Shown here: one piece after another, positions 53,830 to 64,000 of the stretch | Position numbering within the stretch: the stretch's first letter is position 1 | Layout: every line of letters begins with the position of its first letter | Source: Panopea generosa | Lineage: Eukaryota; Mollusca; Bivalvia; Adapedonta; Hiatellidae | Assembly: GCA_029582155.1 (NCBI GenBank) | Contig: CM055897.1 | Span: forward strand, 96,697,582 to 96,761,581 | Reading direction: 5' to 3' | DNA length: 64,000 nt | Position numbers and translations under genes: made by a program | Notes under the pieces: model-generated | Seen by the model: the letters and a program-made list of their open reading frames with translations, nothing else | Told to the model about the DNA's origin: nothing | Databases searched by the model: none

Positions 53830-53945
53830 AAGCCGATACTTTTGTCATCGTCCAATTCAACGTTCTCTGAAATATTTAGCATTTTACTAGAGATAATGTT
53901 CGTATATTCGTTCGTTCGTTTTTAGCTAAGGCTATTTTAAGAACC
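53830..53945 (-). pseudogene. Partial duplicate of the 5' part of the 55.4-kb reading frame
   Basis: The minus strand reads MLNISENVELDDD, nearly the same as MLKISENVELEDD at about 55375. The preceding CGTTCGTTCG text also matches. Similarity ends after about 50 bp of coding and the frame then drifts into non-coding sequence. Confidence 0.6.
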
Positions 53946-54154
53946 TTAACAAGTATACTAAAGCGATTTTATTTTCCATTCATTCAAAACTTACAGCCCG
54001 GAGAGGCGGTTTTGTTAAAACTAGATTCCTAAATAGATCTTAAAGTTTGATATAATTTTATTACTAATCATGTTTTCAGTATTATTTTTATAACAAAATC
54101 GTTTTAAACTGAAACAACAAACAACGTTTAGATTAACTTTTATTACAACATTAC

Positions 54155-54159
<5 letters not shown>

Positions 54160-54187
<28 letters not shown>
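54160..54187. repeat. (CA)n microsatellite
   Basis: About 14 CA units. Confidence 0.95.
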
Positions 54188-54189
<2 letters not shown>

Positions 54190-54585
54190 TTGTACGGTTT
54201 AGGCGAACAATAGTTAATATCAAAATAGCAATATGATAAAAAATACATTATGTTAAAGACAGTATAGTTTACTAATTTTTGCTACATTTATCAGTATCGT
54301 CAATTGTTTTCTCTTAACGCTAAGAACACATTGTCATCCATTCGTCTTTTTTTTAAAACGATCCTTCTCAAGCCACTGTCTTCTATATCGCTCAGGGCGC
54401 GGGTTGAAGGTATGAAGTATTTCTGTAAATATAAACGTATATAAACGGTCATTTTAATATATTTTTATAAAACGTTTAAATAACGGTAATATTTTGAGGT
54501 ATGCAGTAAATTTAAGAACGGTTACCATTGCAGTTAACGATTGTTACTTTATAAACAACGGAAATGTTACTAAGAAATATACTCT

Positions 54586-55419
54586 TCATAAAAGTTGATA
54601 TAGTCGTATCTGTATATCAGGTAGCAGTAAGGATGCTTCTGTGGCCTTTTTTAATACATCATCTTCTTGGATGGAGGCTTTTGCCGCGAACCAATACTGA
54701 TCCACGAACTCTTCCCATGAGGTTTGATCCTCTGATAAACATCCTTAAAATCCAATGTGTTGTTTTTGGGAGGGGTGATTTATTTGACACCCTTCACAAT
54801 TTCTCTGTTCGTTAACAAACTCTGTGATTTCTTGAATTAGTGCGCGAGCCATGGACATTTTCATTACTTCCGAAGTTTTCTCGATAACTGATTCAATCAA
54901 AGACTGATAAAGTTGAAGTTTGTCGATAATATCCGGTATCAATGTTTTGCTGAATCTTACACCTTCTGATGTGTAGGTATATGTTCCCTTTTCCTTTTTG
55001 ACGCATTTTCTAATGTCTATATCGAACTCTTCTCTTTTGTACGCGTTTTCCTTCACAAACAGAACCGTTATTAAATCTCCAATCTCGTCTTTACTTGTTT
55101 CGAACGGGATGTCTATAGGTTTCAAAGATCTCTTTGAGGTATATCTACTGATCAATTTTCTAGCAACAGGCAAAACTTTTATTATGTTTTCAGTTTCCTC
55201 CACCCCGATCTCGATTCATTTATTTCCTTCCTGACGGACCTTTTCCAATCCTACCACAAATATATTCAAAACTGAATCATATTGAAAAGACGTTTTTATA
55301 TCTCCAGACAAACTAGAATTATCTAAAACTGTGTCATCCTCTAATTCAACGTTCTCTGAAATTTTTAGCATTTCACTAGAAACTGAGCTCGTACACTCGT
55401 TCGTTCGTTTTTGTGCCAT
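54586..55419 (-). pseudogene. Reading frame of unknown function with two in-frame stops
   Basis: One frame runs from ATG at 55419 (MAQKRTNECTSSVSSEMLKI) to a TGA at 54588-54586, but is broken by TGA at 55218-55216 and TAA at 54747-54745, with no frameshift between. The three parts are 67, 156 and 52 codons. The middle part includes helical, charged sequence (KLQLYQSLIESVIEKTSEVM) and ends with a compact C-x2-C-x5-SQ-x2-H motif (NCEGCQINHPSQKQHIGF). The last part continues as CLSEDQTSWEEFVDQYWFAA. The family was not identified. The continuous frame argues for a recently inactivated gene; read-through is a less likely alternative. The MITE-rich surroundings give no functional hint. Confidence 0.6.
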
Positions 55420-55894
55420 GTTTAGAAAATATTTAGAAAGTTAAACAACTTCGCAACTGTTCCTCTTTCTTTATTCAAATACGCCCTAACAACCTAATGA
55501 CTGATCAAATGAAAGAAAAGTAAAGTATTTACCGAAGTAGAAATAAAAGCCGATACTCGCTCGGCCGTTTCCGTACGATTGTGATAGCTACTACTAAATT
55601 AACGTTCGTTCGCCTTCGGCGAATATCGATTTTCTTCGTATTCGGTTTACTCACAAAATGTGGCATTTTGCTCCAAAAATGTGGCATGATTTACCTACTA
55701 TTTTCCCTCCATATATACCACTACCATACTTTGACCTATGTAAATAGGCACATTTCCAGATCCCAAGTATACTTGAGGGTATTCACGTTACCCTAACTTA
55801 TCTTGAAAATCGTGTTTTTCCCTGCAGGTCATTATAGTTTTTGTATGCCTTTTGTTTTATTATTTCATTAAAAAAATATATATCGTTACCATAT

Positions 55895-58499
55895 CACGCC
55901 TGGTAAACTCCCAAACCATCACATAAATGTGATACAATAAAATGTTCGGTAGCATTTCCGGTGATGGTCCGGTTACAAAAATTATTGATATTAAAGGTGA
56001 GTCGTCTTCAATGTTTTGGTATTTTTCTTGTGTTTAAGAACGAAAATGAAAAATCGGGGAATGTTGTACGATATATGTATACATACCCTGTTCACACATA
56101 CAGGTTGTTTTCAGATACGGTGGTTTGTTTGTCTGTTATCACTTCTTGAAACGAAACGGTCATAGCGAATTATGTCATAGTTCAGCATGACAGGTGATTA
56201 CCAAGTGATTTTATTACCAGTTACTCCAAGAATTGTAACTGGAATTTGCTTTAAATTTCTTATTGCATATACCCGAGAAGGTCTTGAATTAAATAACAAT
56301 AATACACTTCATTTTCGACATTAAATGGATTTTGTACACAATGTTATGGTCCGGAAATATGTGTGATGGTTTTGTGAGGCATGTTATGGTTCGGTTGCAT
56401 TGAAACCCGCTGGTTTTAAGTTACTGTCGGCTGTTTTATGATGTAGCCTTATATGTCCATGGAGACGAATTGCGACATGTGTAATAAAAATAAACCCACA
56501 AAGCAGTCCGCCGACGACCTTAGCTAAAACATAAAAACATTGTCTACAATTATGATCTTTAAACATCTTATTAATCTTGACTGGTCGAGCATTTATGATA
56601 ACATTTATAGGTCTCAATACACAGTTGAATTGTGCTCTTTGATCTATATAAATTAAGGTCTAATTTTACACTGTTAAAAGAAATTCCACATGGAATTTTT
56701 AAGTATTTTATCCACACATAAAAAAGTGGTAGGTTGACCAGCTTTGCTTTTTAAAGATACCTTTTTGTATATTGAGGCTAATTAATTATGACAGTGACCT
56801 ATCATTAAGTCACTGATAACGATAAAGAATATTCATCTGAATTACCAAATGAAAACTACATATATATTGAAGATGAGAATTTACATGAAATGTTGGATGA
56901 GGTACTAGTTAAACTCTAAAACAGACGCCTGAAGAGTGATTTTATAACATTCTTGCGGCTAGTGTCAAGAGATTAAATTTCTAGTACATGTGTTCGTTGT
57001 GAATTTAACATAAGAACGAGTTTCACTTTTGCCAATTCGTTAGATTTAGGTTATATACGTGGGAAAACATAAATTGTTTTAAAACGAGCGGGATTCAATG
57101 CAACCGAACCATAACAAGCCTCACACAACAATCACATATATTTCCGAACCATAACATCATGTACAAAACCAATTTTCTCTCGAAAATAAAATGCATGTGG
57201 TGTTTGTATCCCCCGTCACCGCTCGTATAGCGAAGCGGGGGATATAGAAATGGGCTGCGTCCGTCCGTCCGTGTGTGTGTCCGTGTTTCCGTGCGTCCTC
57301 TGCTGTCCGCACCGTATCTCCTTCAGTTGTGATTGGAATTTTAAATAACTTGGCACAAATGTTCACTAGGACAAGATGATGTGTCATGCGAATGACTTGG
57401 GTCTGTTCGCCAAAGGTCAAGATCATAGCTCAAGGTCAAGTGTTTCAAAATCCAATGTATACACTGTTTCCTCTTGTCCAGACCGCATCTTTTTTAGTTG
57501 TGATTGGAATTTTAAATAACGTGGCACAAATGTTCACTAGGACAAGACGATGTGTCATGCGAATGACTTTGGTCTGTTCATCAAAGGTCAAGGTCATAGC
57601 TCAAGGTTAAGTGTTTGAAAATCCAATGTATACACTGTGTTTCGTCCTTTTCGATCCGTATTTTCTTTAGCTGTGATTGCATTTTTAAATAAAGGTCAAG
57701 GTCACAGCTCCGTTTGTCCCTCTGCTGCTGTTCGGACCTTATCTTCTTTAGTTGTTATTGGATTTTTTTAATAACTCGGCACAAATGTTTACTAGGACAA
57801 GATGATGTGTCATGCCAATGACTTGGGTCTGTTCTTCAAAGGTCAAGGTCACAACTCCATCCATCCGTCCACTGCTGTCCGGACCGTATCTTCTTTAGTT
57901 GTGATTGGAATTTTAAATAAATTGGCACACTTGCTTACCAGCCGAAGACGATGTGTCATGCGAATGAGTTGGGTCTGTTCGTCAAAGATAGTGTTTCTTT
58001 TGTTTTGGGGTTTATGATTCGTTTTAGAACATCACACCAATGCTCACTGGGGCAAAACAATATGGTGGCGGGGGATATAGCCACGTTAGTAGCAACCTCT
58101 TGTTTAATTCAACCTTCTCGGGCATATACAATAAGCAATCTCAAGTCAATTTAATATTAAATCTTTGGGACAATTGGTAAGAAAATCATTTGGTGTCCAC
58201 ACGTCATGTCTAAAATTGACAAAATTCGCTACGGCCGTTTCGTTTCCAGAAGTGATTACTGACTAACAAAGCATTGTATCAGAAAAGAATCTGCATGCGT
58301 GAACAATGTATTCATCAATATATCGAACATCATTCCCCGATTTTTCATTTTCATTCTTAAACATAAGAAAAATACCGAAACATTGAAGACGACTCACCTT
58401 TGTTGCCAGTTTTTCTTGTAACCGGACCATCACCGGAAATGCTACCAAACATTTTATCGCATCACATTAATGTAATGGTTTGGGAGATTACCAGGCGTG
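55895..58499. mobile_element. Foldback-type element with arms of about 530 bp, one arm interrupted
   Basis: The outer ends are CACGCCTGGTAAACTCCCAA at the left and its complement CCAGGCGTG at 58491-58499. The left arm (55895 to about 56420) matches the right arm in two pieces: 58499-58107 and then 57207-57077. Shared landmarks are GTAGCATTTCCGGTGATGGT, GGTGAGTCGTCTTCAATGTT, GAAAATGAAAAATCGGGGAA, TATGCCCGAGAAGGT and ATGTTATGGTTCGG. The loop is about 56421-57076. The gap in the right arm is an inserted tandem-unit element. Confidence 0.85.
57208..58106 (+). mobile_element. CGGGGG-type tandem-unit element inserted in the foldback arm
   Basis: It begins with a CCCCCGTCACCGCTCGTATA hairpin around AGCGAAGCGGGGGATATAG, then CCGTCCGTCCGTGTG. 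Four to five units carry TTTAGTTGTGATTGGAATTT, CACAAATGTTCACTAGGACA, GATGTGTCATGCGAATGA and CAAAGGTCAAGGTCATAGCT. It ends near GGGGGATATAGCC. It is the same family as 16041-18110. Confidence 0.8.
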
Positions 58500-59268
58500 C
58501 AGTTGTGTTATGCTTTATTAATCCCGAAAATTATGGAAAAGTTCTAAGTTCAAATATAACAATTTAATTTCTTATTTGTTAGATAATAGAAAACGAATAC
58601 GGGAGAATAATAGAAGATTTTAATCTGAGTCTCAAACTTGGGGGCTTAATTGCGAACAAGACATTCATCATTCGGCGGGCGGGACAAATACATCACTTAA
58701 AATGTAAATAGGCAAATACATATAAGAAATATTGGTATTTCGTCCCTAAAATTATCCGTAATATGTATAGTTTTAAACTGCTAGCGGAAGTCGCAGGAAA
58801 CATGGCTATTGCTTTTTAGATGAAAGCACCGAGGTATCGTTGCTTCGGTACACTGAATAAGGATCGAGGCGCCTCCGTTACCCAGTCGTTACAAAGCCGT
58901 GACAGTTTAAAAATAAGAATTTGGTATAAACGAATAAATGTGTATTCTGGCATTACCAAAAACTAAGCGATAAAAGTGACTACATTTATCATTTATCATA
59001 CTGGTTGCGATTTGATGTGATTCAGTAATTTAAACATATAATGTTTCTCATTACATACACATTCAGATTGTGTTTGGATATATTTAACATATTCAAAAAA
59101 TCCGTGGTGAGTCTTCCGCTATCGACTAGCTACTGTGACAAAATGTTCAAAACAATAATACTGCCGACGTAAATGTGAGACAAACTGTCGACGCAAATCA
59201 CCCTGCGTTGTGACAGGGTTCCCTGACCGTGTTGTCAATTGAGACAAAACCGTGATCTATTTTATAAA
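58500..59268. other. Spacer between the foldback element and the LINE
   Basis: No gene or repeat recognised. Confidence 0.35.
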
Positions 59269-59513
59269 ACAACAACAACAACAACAAAAAACAACAAGTT
59301 TATTCAAGTTTATTGGCATATCAGCAAAACATTGCCTATGGCCATTTACACATTCAAATTAATTTAAATATGGCATAGACATACAATTATATGAAATACA
59401 AACAAATACATACAATTATATGTAATACAATCAAATACATACATATCACATATTCAAACTGAAGCAGTCATGTTATTTATACATCTATAATTACAGAATC
59501 ATTTATAATCATA

Positions 59514-62500
59514 TCAATAATCAATCAAATTGTTTAAAGTTTCTTGCCTTAGCTTTTGAGCTTCGGTTATAAATTTTGCCAGATTACAAATACTTTTTTT
59601 ATTCCTTGATGACATAATGTTTTTAAAACTATTAATATTTGGAAAAGCACTATGTTTAATATATTTACTTCTGATTGTTCTATATGTAGGACAACATAAT
59701 AGAAAATGATACTCCGATTCAACCAACCTCCCATTACATACTCTACAAAAACGATTTTCCCTTTGTACATTTGTGTATCTCCCAGTTTCAATTTCTAAAT
59801 TATGCGCACTCAGTCTAAATCTTGTTAAATTTTTACGGTTTGTTTCATTTGGAATAAAATCCAAGTAAAATTCATATTCAAGACATGTTTTAAATTTTCT
59901 TAAATAGTCTAATTTGGGCATATTTTGAAGAGCTGTATTCCAATTTTGTAAATACTGATCACAAATCCTTTGTTTTAACATGGGGAAATAATGTGCGTTT
60001 AAATTGTAATTCAACCAAATATCTCCAAAACCCAGCCGATTTAAAAGCATGTGCATACTACCAGCCCAACAGCTGGTATTTTGTAAAGTACATTGTTCAT
60101 TAAAAACTTTAAATTGAATAGAATTGTTTTTTTTCATAACTTTTGTCCAATAGCTTATAGCACGTTGTTTACAGATAACAGATAATGGAAATCTCCCTAG
60201 TTCACCTAATACAGCTACGTTAGGAGTTTGTGGTTTAACACCTAAGATGCGTTTGCAAAACTTAATATGTAATTTATCTAATTCCTTATTTTCATAAATA
60301 CCCCAAATTTCTGATCCGTACAATAAAATTGGCACAACCATAGAATCAAATAAAGATAATTTAGTTTTGATATCTAATTTAACCCTGGTGAATACTGAAA
60401 GTAAACTGTTATATGCTCTGAGTGCTTGATCTGATAATGCCTTTACAGCATGTGACATATTTCCAGTGTAATGGAATTTAATACCCAAGTAGCAGAAATT
60501 ATCAACAATTTCTATTTTTTCATTATTTATAAACCATTCATGGTTATGTTGTTGTTTTCTTTTTTCAAAGATACAAATTTTTGTTTTATCTACATTTATT
60601 TTTAATCCCCATTTGGTTGAATATTGAAATAAATTATCAATTTGTTTTTGTAAACTTAGTGGATTTGTTGTAAACAATGCTATGTCATCAGCAAAAAGTA
60701 ACATATATAAAGATAACTGTTCTACATCTTTGTCAGTTAATTCATTAAGATCAATAGTAGTGCTTATATCGTTAACAAAAAGAATAAACAGAAGCGGAGA
60801 GAGTGGTTCCCCTTGTTTTAAACCTAGCGATACATCAAAGAAATTTGAGAACGACAAATCATTTAACTTAACACATGATTTAACGTTGCCGTAAATTGCT
60901 TTAATTATGTTAACCATCTTACAACTTATACCGGATTGGACTAGCTTAATCCAAAGGGCATCATGAATAACGGTATCGAACGCCTTCATATAATCCACGA
61001 AAATACAATATAATTTTGATTTTTTTATCAAAACATTTTGAATTATTGAATGCAAAATAAATATACAATCTGTAGTACTATGACTATCGCGAAAGCCGAA
61101 TTGTGCCTCGTTAAAAGTGTGTTCCGCCTCGCACCATTTATTTATTCTATTACGCAGGGTGAGAGAGAATATTTTTGACATTATATTTGTTAAAGTAATG
61201 CCACGATAATTAGACGGATTATATAAATCGCCCTTTTTATGTATAGGAATAATTACACCTTTTCCCCAACAGTCCGGATAATTTCCAGTGTCGTATATAT
61301 TATTAAATATTTGAACAAGATACGGTGAAATAAAGTCTTTTGAATCGATAAAAAAGTCAGCTACATTATTACTAAAATCGCAACTTTTATGGCGTTTCAT
61401 TGATGAAATAGTATTTTTTATTTCAGCAATAGTAAAAGAACAATCCAGTTCAGCTATATCCACAGATTCTCTGTCTATATTTATATCATCATCTGGGTTA
61501 AAATGGCTATGAGCTGTATTTGAGAGGTTTTTAAAATGCTCGAAAAATTCATTCAAATTAATATCAGAATAATTTTTACCTTTTTTCGTTTGATATTTTT
61601 TAATATATTTCCAAAATTTACGTGTATTACTTTTGCTTAATTTTGACAAATTTGTTTTTTCTTTTTTAAAATAAACATATTTTGCTTTTCTCTTTGCTTT
61701 CGCAAAATCATTTCTACTAGTTAGTAAACGAAATCTATTATCTTCCGTAGGATCCATTTTATAAAGTCTCTTAATGTTATAAAATAAAGTTTTAAGATTT
61801 TTACATTCATCATTAAACCAAGATGCCTTTTTAATAAGCTTACGTTTTGGGCGGCTATTAAAAGTACGTCCGTTCGTCTTAAAAGAAATGTTATATACTA
61901 TTTCAGAAAAATTCTCTATACACGAGTTAATATCAATGCTGTTTGATAACAACTTCTGGGATATTTCATCAAATAGGTATTTTTGTTCCTCTAATATGTT
62001 TTGAAACACCTGTGGATCAGAGTTGTCCCATACTATTTTTTCATAAGTTAAATTATCAGTTTTATACATCTGTAAATTATCAAAATTTAATGAAAAATGG
62101 ATAGGACAATGGTCTGAGAACTCGGTCAAGTCAAAAACGTTCATATTATTTATACATGGAAAATTGTTAAAATTTGTAATAACATAATCGACAACACTTG
62201 CAGCTACCCTGTTACGATTTAAATTATGACACGTAAAATTACCTTCTTCAAGGCGGCCGTTAACAATACTAAGTCCATTTTCCTTACAAAGGCTTAATAA
62301 TTTGTTCCCAAAGCTATTACAAACATTATCGTGAGATGACCGTGAAGGGATATCTTGCACGTGGATGTCGCTCTGTGGCATATTAACATACCGTTGTAGG
62401 TTTATGTTATCAACCGTGTCTGACCTTTTACCTGTTCTGGCATTCAGATCACCTGTGACGTAAACATCACCTAGATTACTATACCTACTAATATCGATAT

Positions 62501-62933
62501 TTAACTGGTCGAAAAAATCAAATTCATAAAGAGGAGAAATAGCGCTTTTATAGACCTTTGAATCCTCTGGTGGAATATAGCACGTACAGAAATACAGATC
62601 ATTATCCGTTCCGAAATAAGATTTATTTAATTTAAACCATACAATACCCTTATTATTTAAATTAACAAGTTCAATATTATTAGCATATTTCTTATTGTAA
62701 TAAATTATAACACCTCCACTATACCTTTTAGCTTTACGATTTGATTTAGGTCTTGGGCATGAAAAATAATCAAAATGATCAATGTCAACGTTTGCAATTT
62801 TTGAGTTCCACGTTTCTGTAAACAAAAGTATGTCATATTTATTCACAAAATTCAAGAAATCACTGTCCATAAGTTTGTTTGTAATCCCCTGGACATTCCA
62901 GAGGAGAAATTTCAACTGCTTCACATCCTCATC
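59514..62933 (-). CDS. LINE ORF2: endonuclease / reverse transcriptase
   Basis: About 1139 codons follow the ORF1 TAG in the same frame and end with TAA-type termination at 59514. Residues ~1-285 form an APE-like endonuclease: LLWNVQG (metal-binding Asn), LFTETW (Glu), TGDLNARTG (Asp/Asn), VVDYVI and FSDHCPIHF (catalytic SDH). Residues ~550-820 are reverse transcriptase: GVIIPIHKKGD, NYRGITL, FVDYMKAFDTV, LKQGEPLSPLLF and LLFADDIALF with the FADD active site. Near the C-terminus CRVCNGRLVESEYHFLLCC is a zinc-knuckle-like CCHC motif. No ATG precedes the endonuclease: the first in-frame ATG is at 62870, after the catalytic WNVQG. It copies the element's RNA into nicked chromosomal DNA (family knowledge). 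Confidence 0.95.
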   Translation of the reverse strand, partial: DEDVKQLKFLLWNVQGITNKLMDSDFLNFVNKYDILLFTETWNSKIANVDIDHFDYFSCPRPKSNRKAKRYSGGVIIYYNKKYANNIELVNLNNKGIVWFKLNKSYFGTDNDLYFCTCYIPPEDSKVYKSAISPLYEFDFFDQLNIDISRYSNLGDVYVTGDLNARTGKRSDTVDNINLQRYVNMPQSDIHVQDIPSRSSHDNVCNSFGNKLLSLCKENGLSIVNGRLEEGNFTCHNLNRNRVAASVVDYVITNFNNFPCINNMNVFDLTEFSDHCPIHFSLNFDNLQMYKTDNLTYEKIVWDNSDPQVFQNILEEQKYLFDEISQKLLSNSIDINSCIENFSEIVYNISFKTNGRTFNSRPKRKLIKKASWFNDECKNLKTLFYNIKRLYKMDPTEDNRFRLLTSRNDFAKAKRKAKYVYFKKEKTNLSKLSKSNTRKFWKYIKKYQTKKGKNYSDINLNEFFEHFKNLSNTAHSHFNPDDDINIDRESVDIAELDCSFTIAEIKNTISSMKRHKSCDFSNNVADFFIDSKDFISPYLVQIFNNIYDTGNYPDCWGKGVIIPIHKKGDLYNPSNYRGITLTNIMSKIFSLTLRNRINKWCEAEHTFNEAQFGFRDSHSTTDCIFILHSIIQNVLIKKSKLYCIFVDYMKAFDTVIHDALWIKLVQSGISCKMVNIIKAIYGNVKSCVKLNDLSFSNFFDVSLGLKQGEPLSPLLFILFVNDISTTIDLNELTDKDVEQLSLYMLLFADDIALFTTNPLSLQKQIDNLFQYSTKWGLKINVDKTKICIFEKRKQQHNHEWFINNEKIEIVDNFCYLGIKFHYTGNMSHAVKALSDQALRAYNSLLSVFTRVKLDIKTKLSLFDSMVVPILLYGSEIWGIYENKELDKLHIKFCKRILGVKPQTPNVAVLGELGRFPLSVICKQRAISYWTKVMKKNNSIQFKVFNEQCTLQNTSCWAGSMHMLLNRLGFGDIWLNYNLNAHYFPMLKQRICDQYLQNWNTALQNMPKLDYLRKFKTCLEYEFYLDFIPNETNRKNLTRFRLSAHNLEIETGRYTNVQRENRFCRVCNGRLVESEYHFLLCCPTYRTIRSKYIKHSAFPNINSFKNIMSSRNKKSICNLAKFITEAQKLRQETLNNLIDY

Positions 62934-64000
62934 CTAGTATGATGGAGCATGGGTAGCCATGGGTTCTGCGCCGGTCGGTGCAAAAGTCGTCGGTACCATG
63001 TCCGCAGTGTAAACTCGACCGTTAATGTATAATTTATCATAAGATAAGACTGCACGCTTATTTTCTTCTTTTGCTCTTATCAGCATAGGTATAAGTTTTT
63101 TGCGACGTTCCTGAATAGGTTTAGGGTACTGGTCCCCTACACGAATTTCCGTGGTTTCCGATTTATCTTGGACTGCCTGCTTAATGTTAAGTTTATCCCG
63201 GAAGAAGTTAAATTTTACAACGATCGGACGCTTTTTCTTTGTATCGTACTTTCCGATTCTGTGGGCACGATCAATTTTCACCTGCGTGCGCGCGTCCTGA
63301 ATTTGGAGTGTATCTTCACAATAGCCTAGAATTTTGTCGGTACAGTTTTCCTCCTTCCGATCAGCCTCACGTCCACACTCTTCAAAATTGAAAAACAATA
63401 GATTGTCACGCATTGTGCGGGACTGAATATCAAGAAGAGATTCGTTCAATTGACCGTTATCCCGTGTAATGCCATCTAGTCTCGCTGCTAATCGCGTATT
63501 GTGTAATTTTTCAGTTTTAAGTAGCGTATCTAGTTCTAATTGTTTTGCCCTCAATTCATCACAACTTTGGCTGTCATAATTACGACTTGTTTCTATTTCT
63601 AACATTTTAGTATCTGAATTATGCACTTTTGATTCTAGTGATGATATGCGGCAGTCTAATTGGGTGAATTTCTGGGACAATAACGTGACCTGATTTTCTA
63701 TTGTGTCCAGCTTGTTTAGTCTATTATCAATCGACCGTTGACTACATTCAATGGATTCTAGTTTTTTTAAGATCACTTGATTCATGGATTGATCATTTAT
63801 ATTTGACATCTGTGCTACAGGTGTGCACGGCGAACTAGGCAGGTTAAATTGCACATTTGGAGTCATAATCGGTGTAGGGGGTGGGGGCGACTGGTTATAC
63901 ACAAAGTTTGAATTTGGATTGTTGGTTTGATTTTGTGAGCCATTGTTTATATATCCATTATAAGGTACTTGCCCGTTCAACAAGACTATTAATATCCCTA
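62934..64000 (-). CDS. LINE ORF1 (L1 ORF1-like RNA-binding protein), start outside window
   Basis: The frame is open from the window edge to TAG at 62936-62934, with no stop or clear ATG at the edge, so the N-terminus lies beyond 64000. The visible order is an Asn/Gln/Pro-rich N-part (NQSPPPPTPIMTPNVQFNLP), then a heptad-like coiled coil (IECSQRSIDNRLNKLDTIEN onward). An RRM-type and C-terminal region follows with DNLLFFNFEECG, VKIDRAHRIGK, RPIVVKFNFFRDK and RRKKLIPMLIRAKEENKRAV. This is the trimeric nucleic-acid chaperone of L1-type elements (Transposase_22 family in older naming). It joins ORF2 with no frame change. Confidence 0.92.
   Translation of the reverse strand, partial: GILIVLLNGQVPYNGYINNGSQNQTNNPNSNFVYNQSPPPPTPIMTPNVQFNLPSSPCTPVAQMSNINDQSMNQVILKKLESIECSQRSIDNRLNKLDTIENQVTLLSQKFTQLDCRISSLESKVHNSDTKMLEIETSRNYDSQSCDELRAKQLELDTLLKTEKLHNTRLAARLDGITRDNGQLNESLLDIQSRTMRDNLLFFNFEECGREADRKEENCTDKILGYCEDTLQIQDARTQVKIDRAHRIGKYDTKKKRPIVVKFNFFRDKLNIKQAVQDKSETTEIRVGDQYPKPIQERRKKLIPMLIRAKEENKRAVLSYDKLYINGRVYTADMVPTTFAPTGAEPMATHAPSY

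Larger units (their letters stand above)
59269..64000 (-). mobile_element. LINE retrotransposon, 3' complete, 5' end outside the window
   Basis: Minus-strand order is ORF1 (to 62934), ORF2 (62933-59514), a 3' UTR of about 245 bp containing AATAAA-like motifs (CCAATAAACTTGAATAAACT), and a simple (TTG)n tail at 59297-59269. The APE-type endonuclease and the ORF1 fold point to an L1/CR1-like, non-LTR class. I cannot fix the clade without a tree. Both frames are open, so it is a recent or still competent copy apart from the question of how ORF2 is translated. Confidence 0.93.

Noticed and set aside
57386-58154. Several plus-strand ORFs with similar MRMTWVCSSKV text
   Set aside because: Translations of the repeated unit of the CGGGGG-type element.
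59567-59791. 74-codon frame opposite in phase to LINE ORF2
   Set aside because: Shadow of the real ORF2 coding region.

Overview
This looks like a window of animal nuclear DNA. It is AT-rich, intron-rich and dense in repeats. The repeat content (tRNA-derived SINEs with a shared conserved middle, elements built from 150-400 bp tandem units, TTAGGG-type repeats, many MITEs) is what I would expect of a bivalve mollusc. That assignment is inference, because no species-specific marker was recognised.

Only one host gene is well supported. It is a minus-strand gene of at least 16 exons running from an ATG at 49863 down to at least 7083, about 43 kb. I assembled it from splice signals: all 15 exon junctions keep one reading frame, giving 590 codons. 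The protein starts with a J domain split over exons 1-3 (HPD motif in exon 2). After it come a Cys/His-rich and then acidic segment, a hydrophobic/basic segment, long charged and probably coiled-coil regions, and a Ser/Thr/Lys-rich exon. Its 3' end was not found and may lie beyond position 1. Several introns hold minisatellites (34 bp, about 33 bp, about 47 bp and about 58 bp units), and two 5' splice sites (exons 13 and 15) are themselves tandemly duplicated.

The introns and flanks are filled with mobile DNA. There are elements made of internal tandem units at 7.66-8.80, 14.85-16.04, 16.05-18.11 (two nested), 32.2, 34.3, 37.2, 38.4, 44.1 and 57.2 kb. There are five or more SINEs, three with clear target-site duplications, and a mariner relic at 19.4 kb. 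Inverted-terminal DNA transposons lie at 19.9-21.9, 22.8-25.7, 27.0-28.4, 33.4-34.05, 43.3-43.9, 45.7-46.7 and 50.4 kb. A foldback-type element with long arms occupies 55.9-58.5 kb and carries an insertion in one arm.

Upstream of the J-domain gene (49.9-55.5 kb) little is recognisable except a minus-strand reading frame of unknown function at 54.6-55.4 kb, interrupted by two in-frame stops. The right edge (59.27-64.0 kb) is a minus-strand LINE. ORF2 is open throughout and carries an endonuclease and a reverse transcriptase. ORF1 is L1-ORF1-like and runs off the window. ORF1 and ORF2 are in the same frame, separated by a single TAG, and no ATG precedes the endonuclease domain. At the left edge a small plus-strand ORF at 1.8-2.1 kb encodes a PHD-like finger of the kind found at the C-terminus of some pogo-like transposases.
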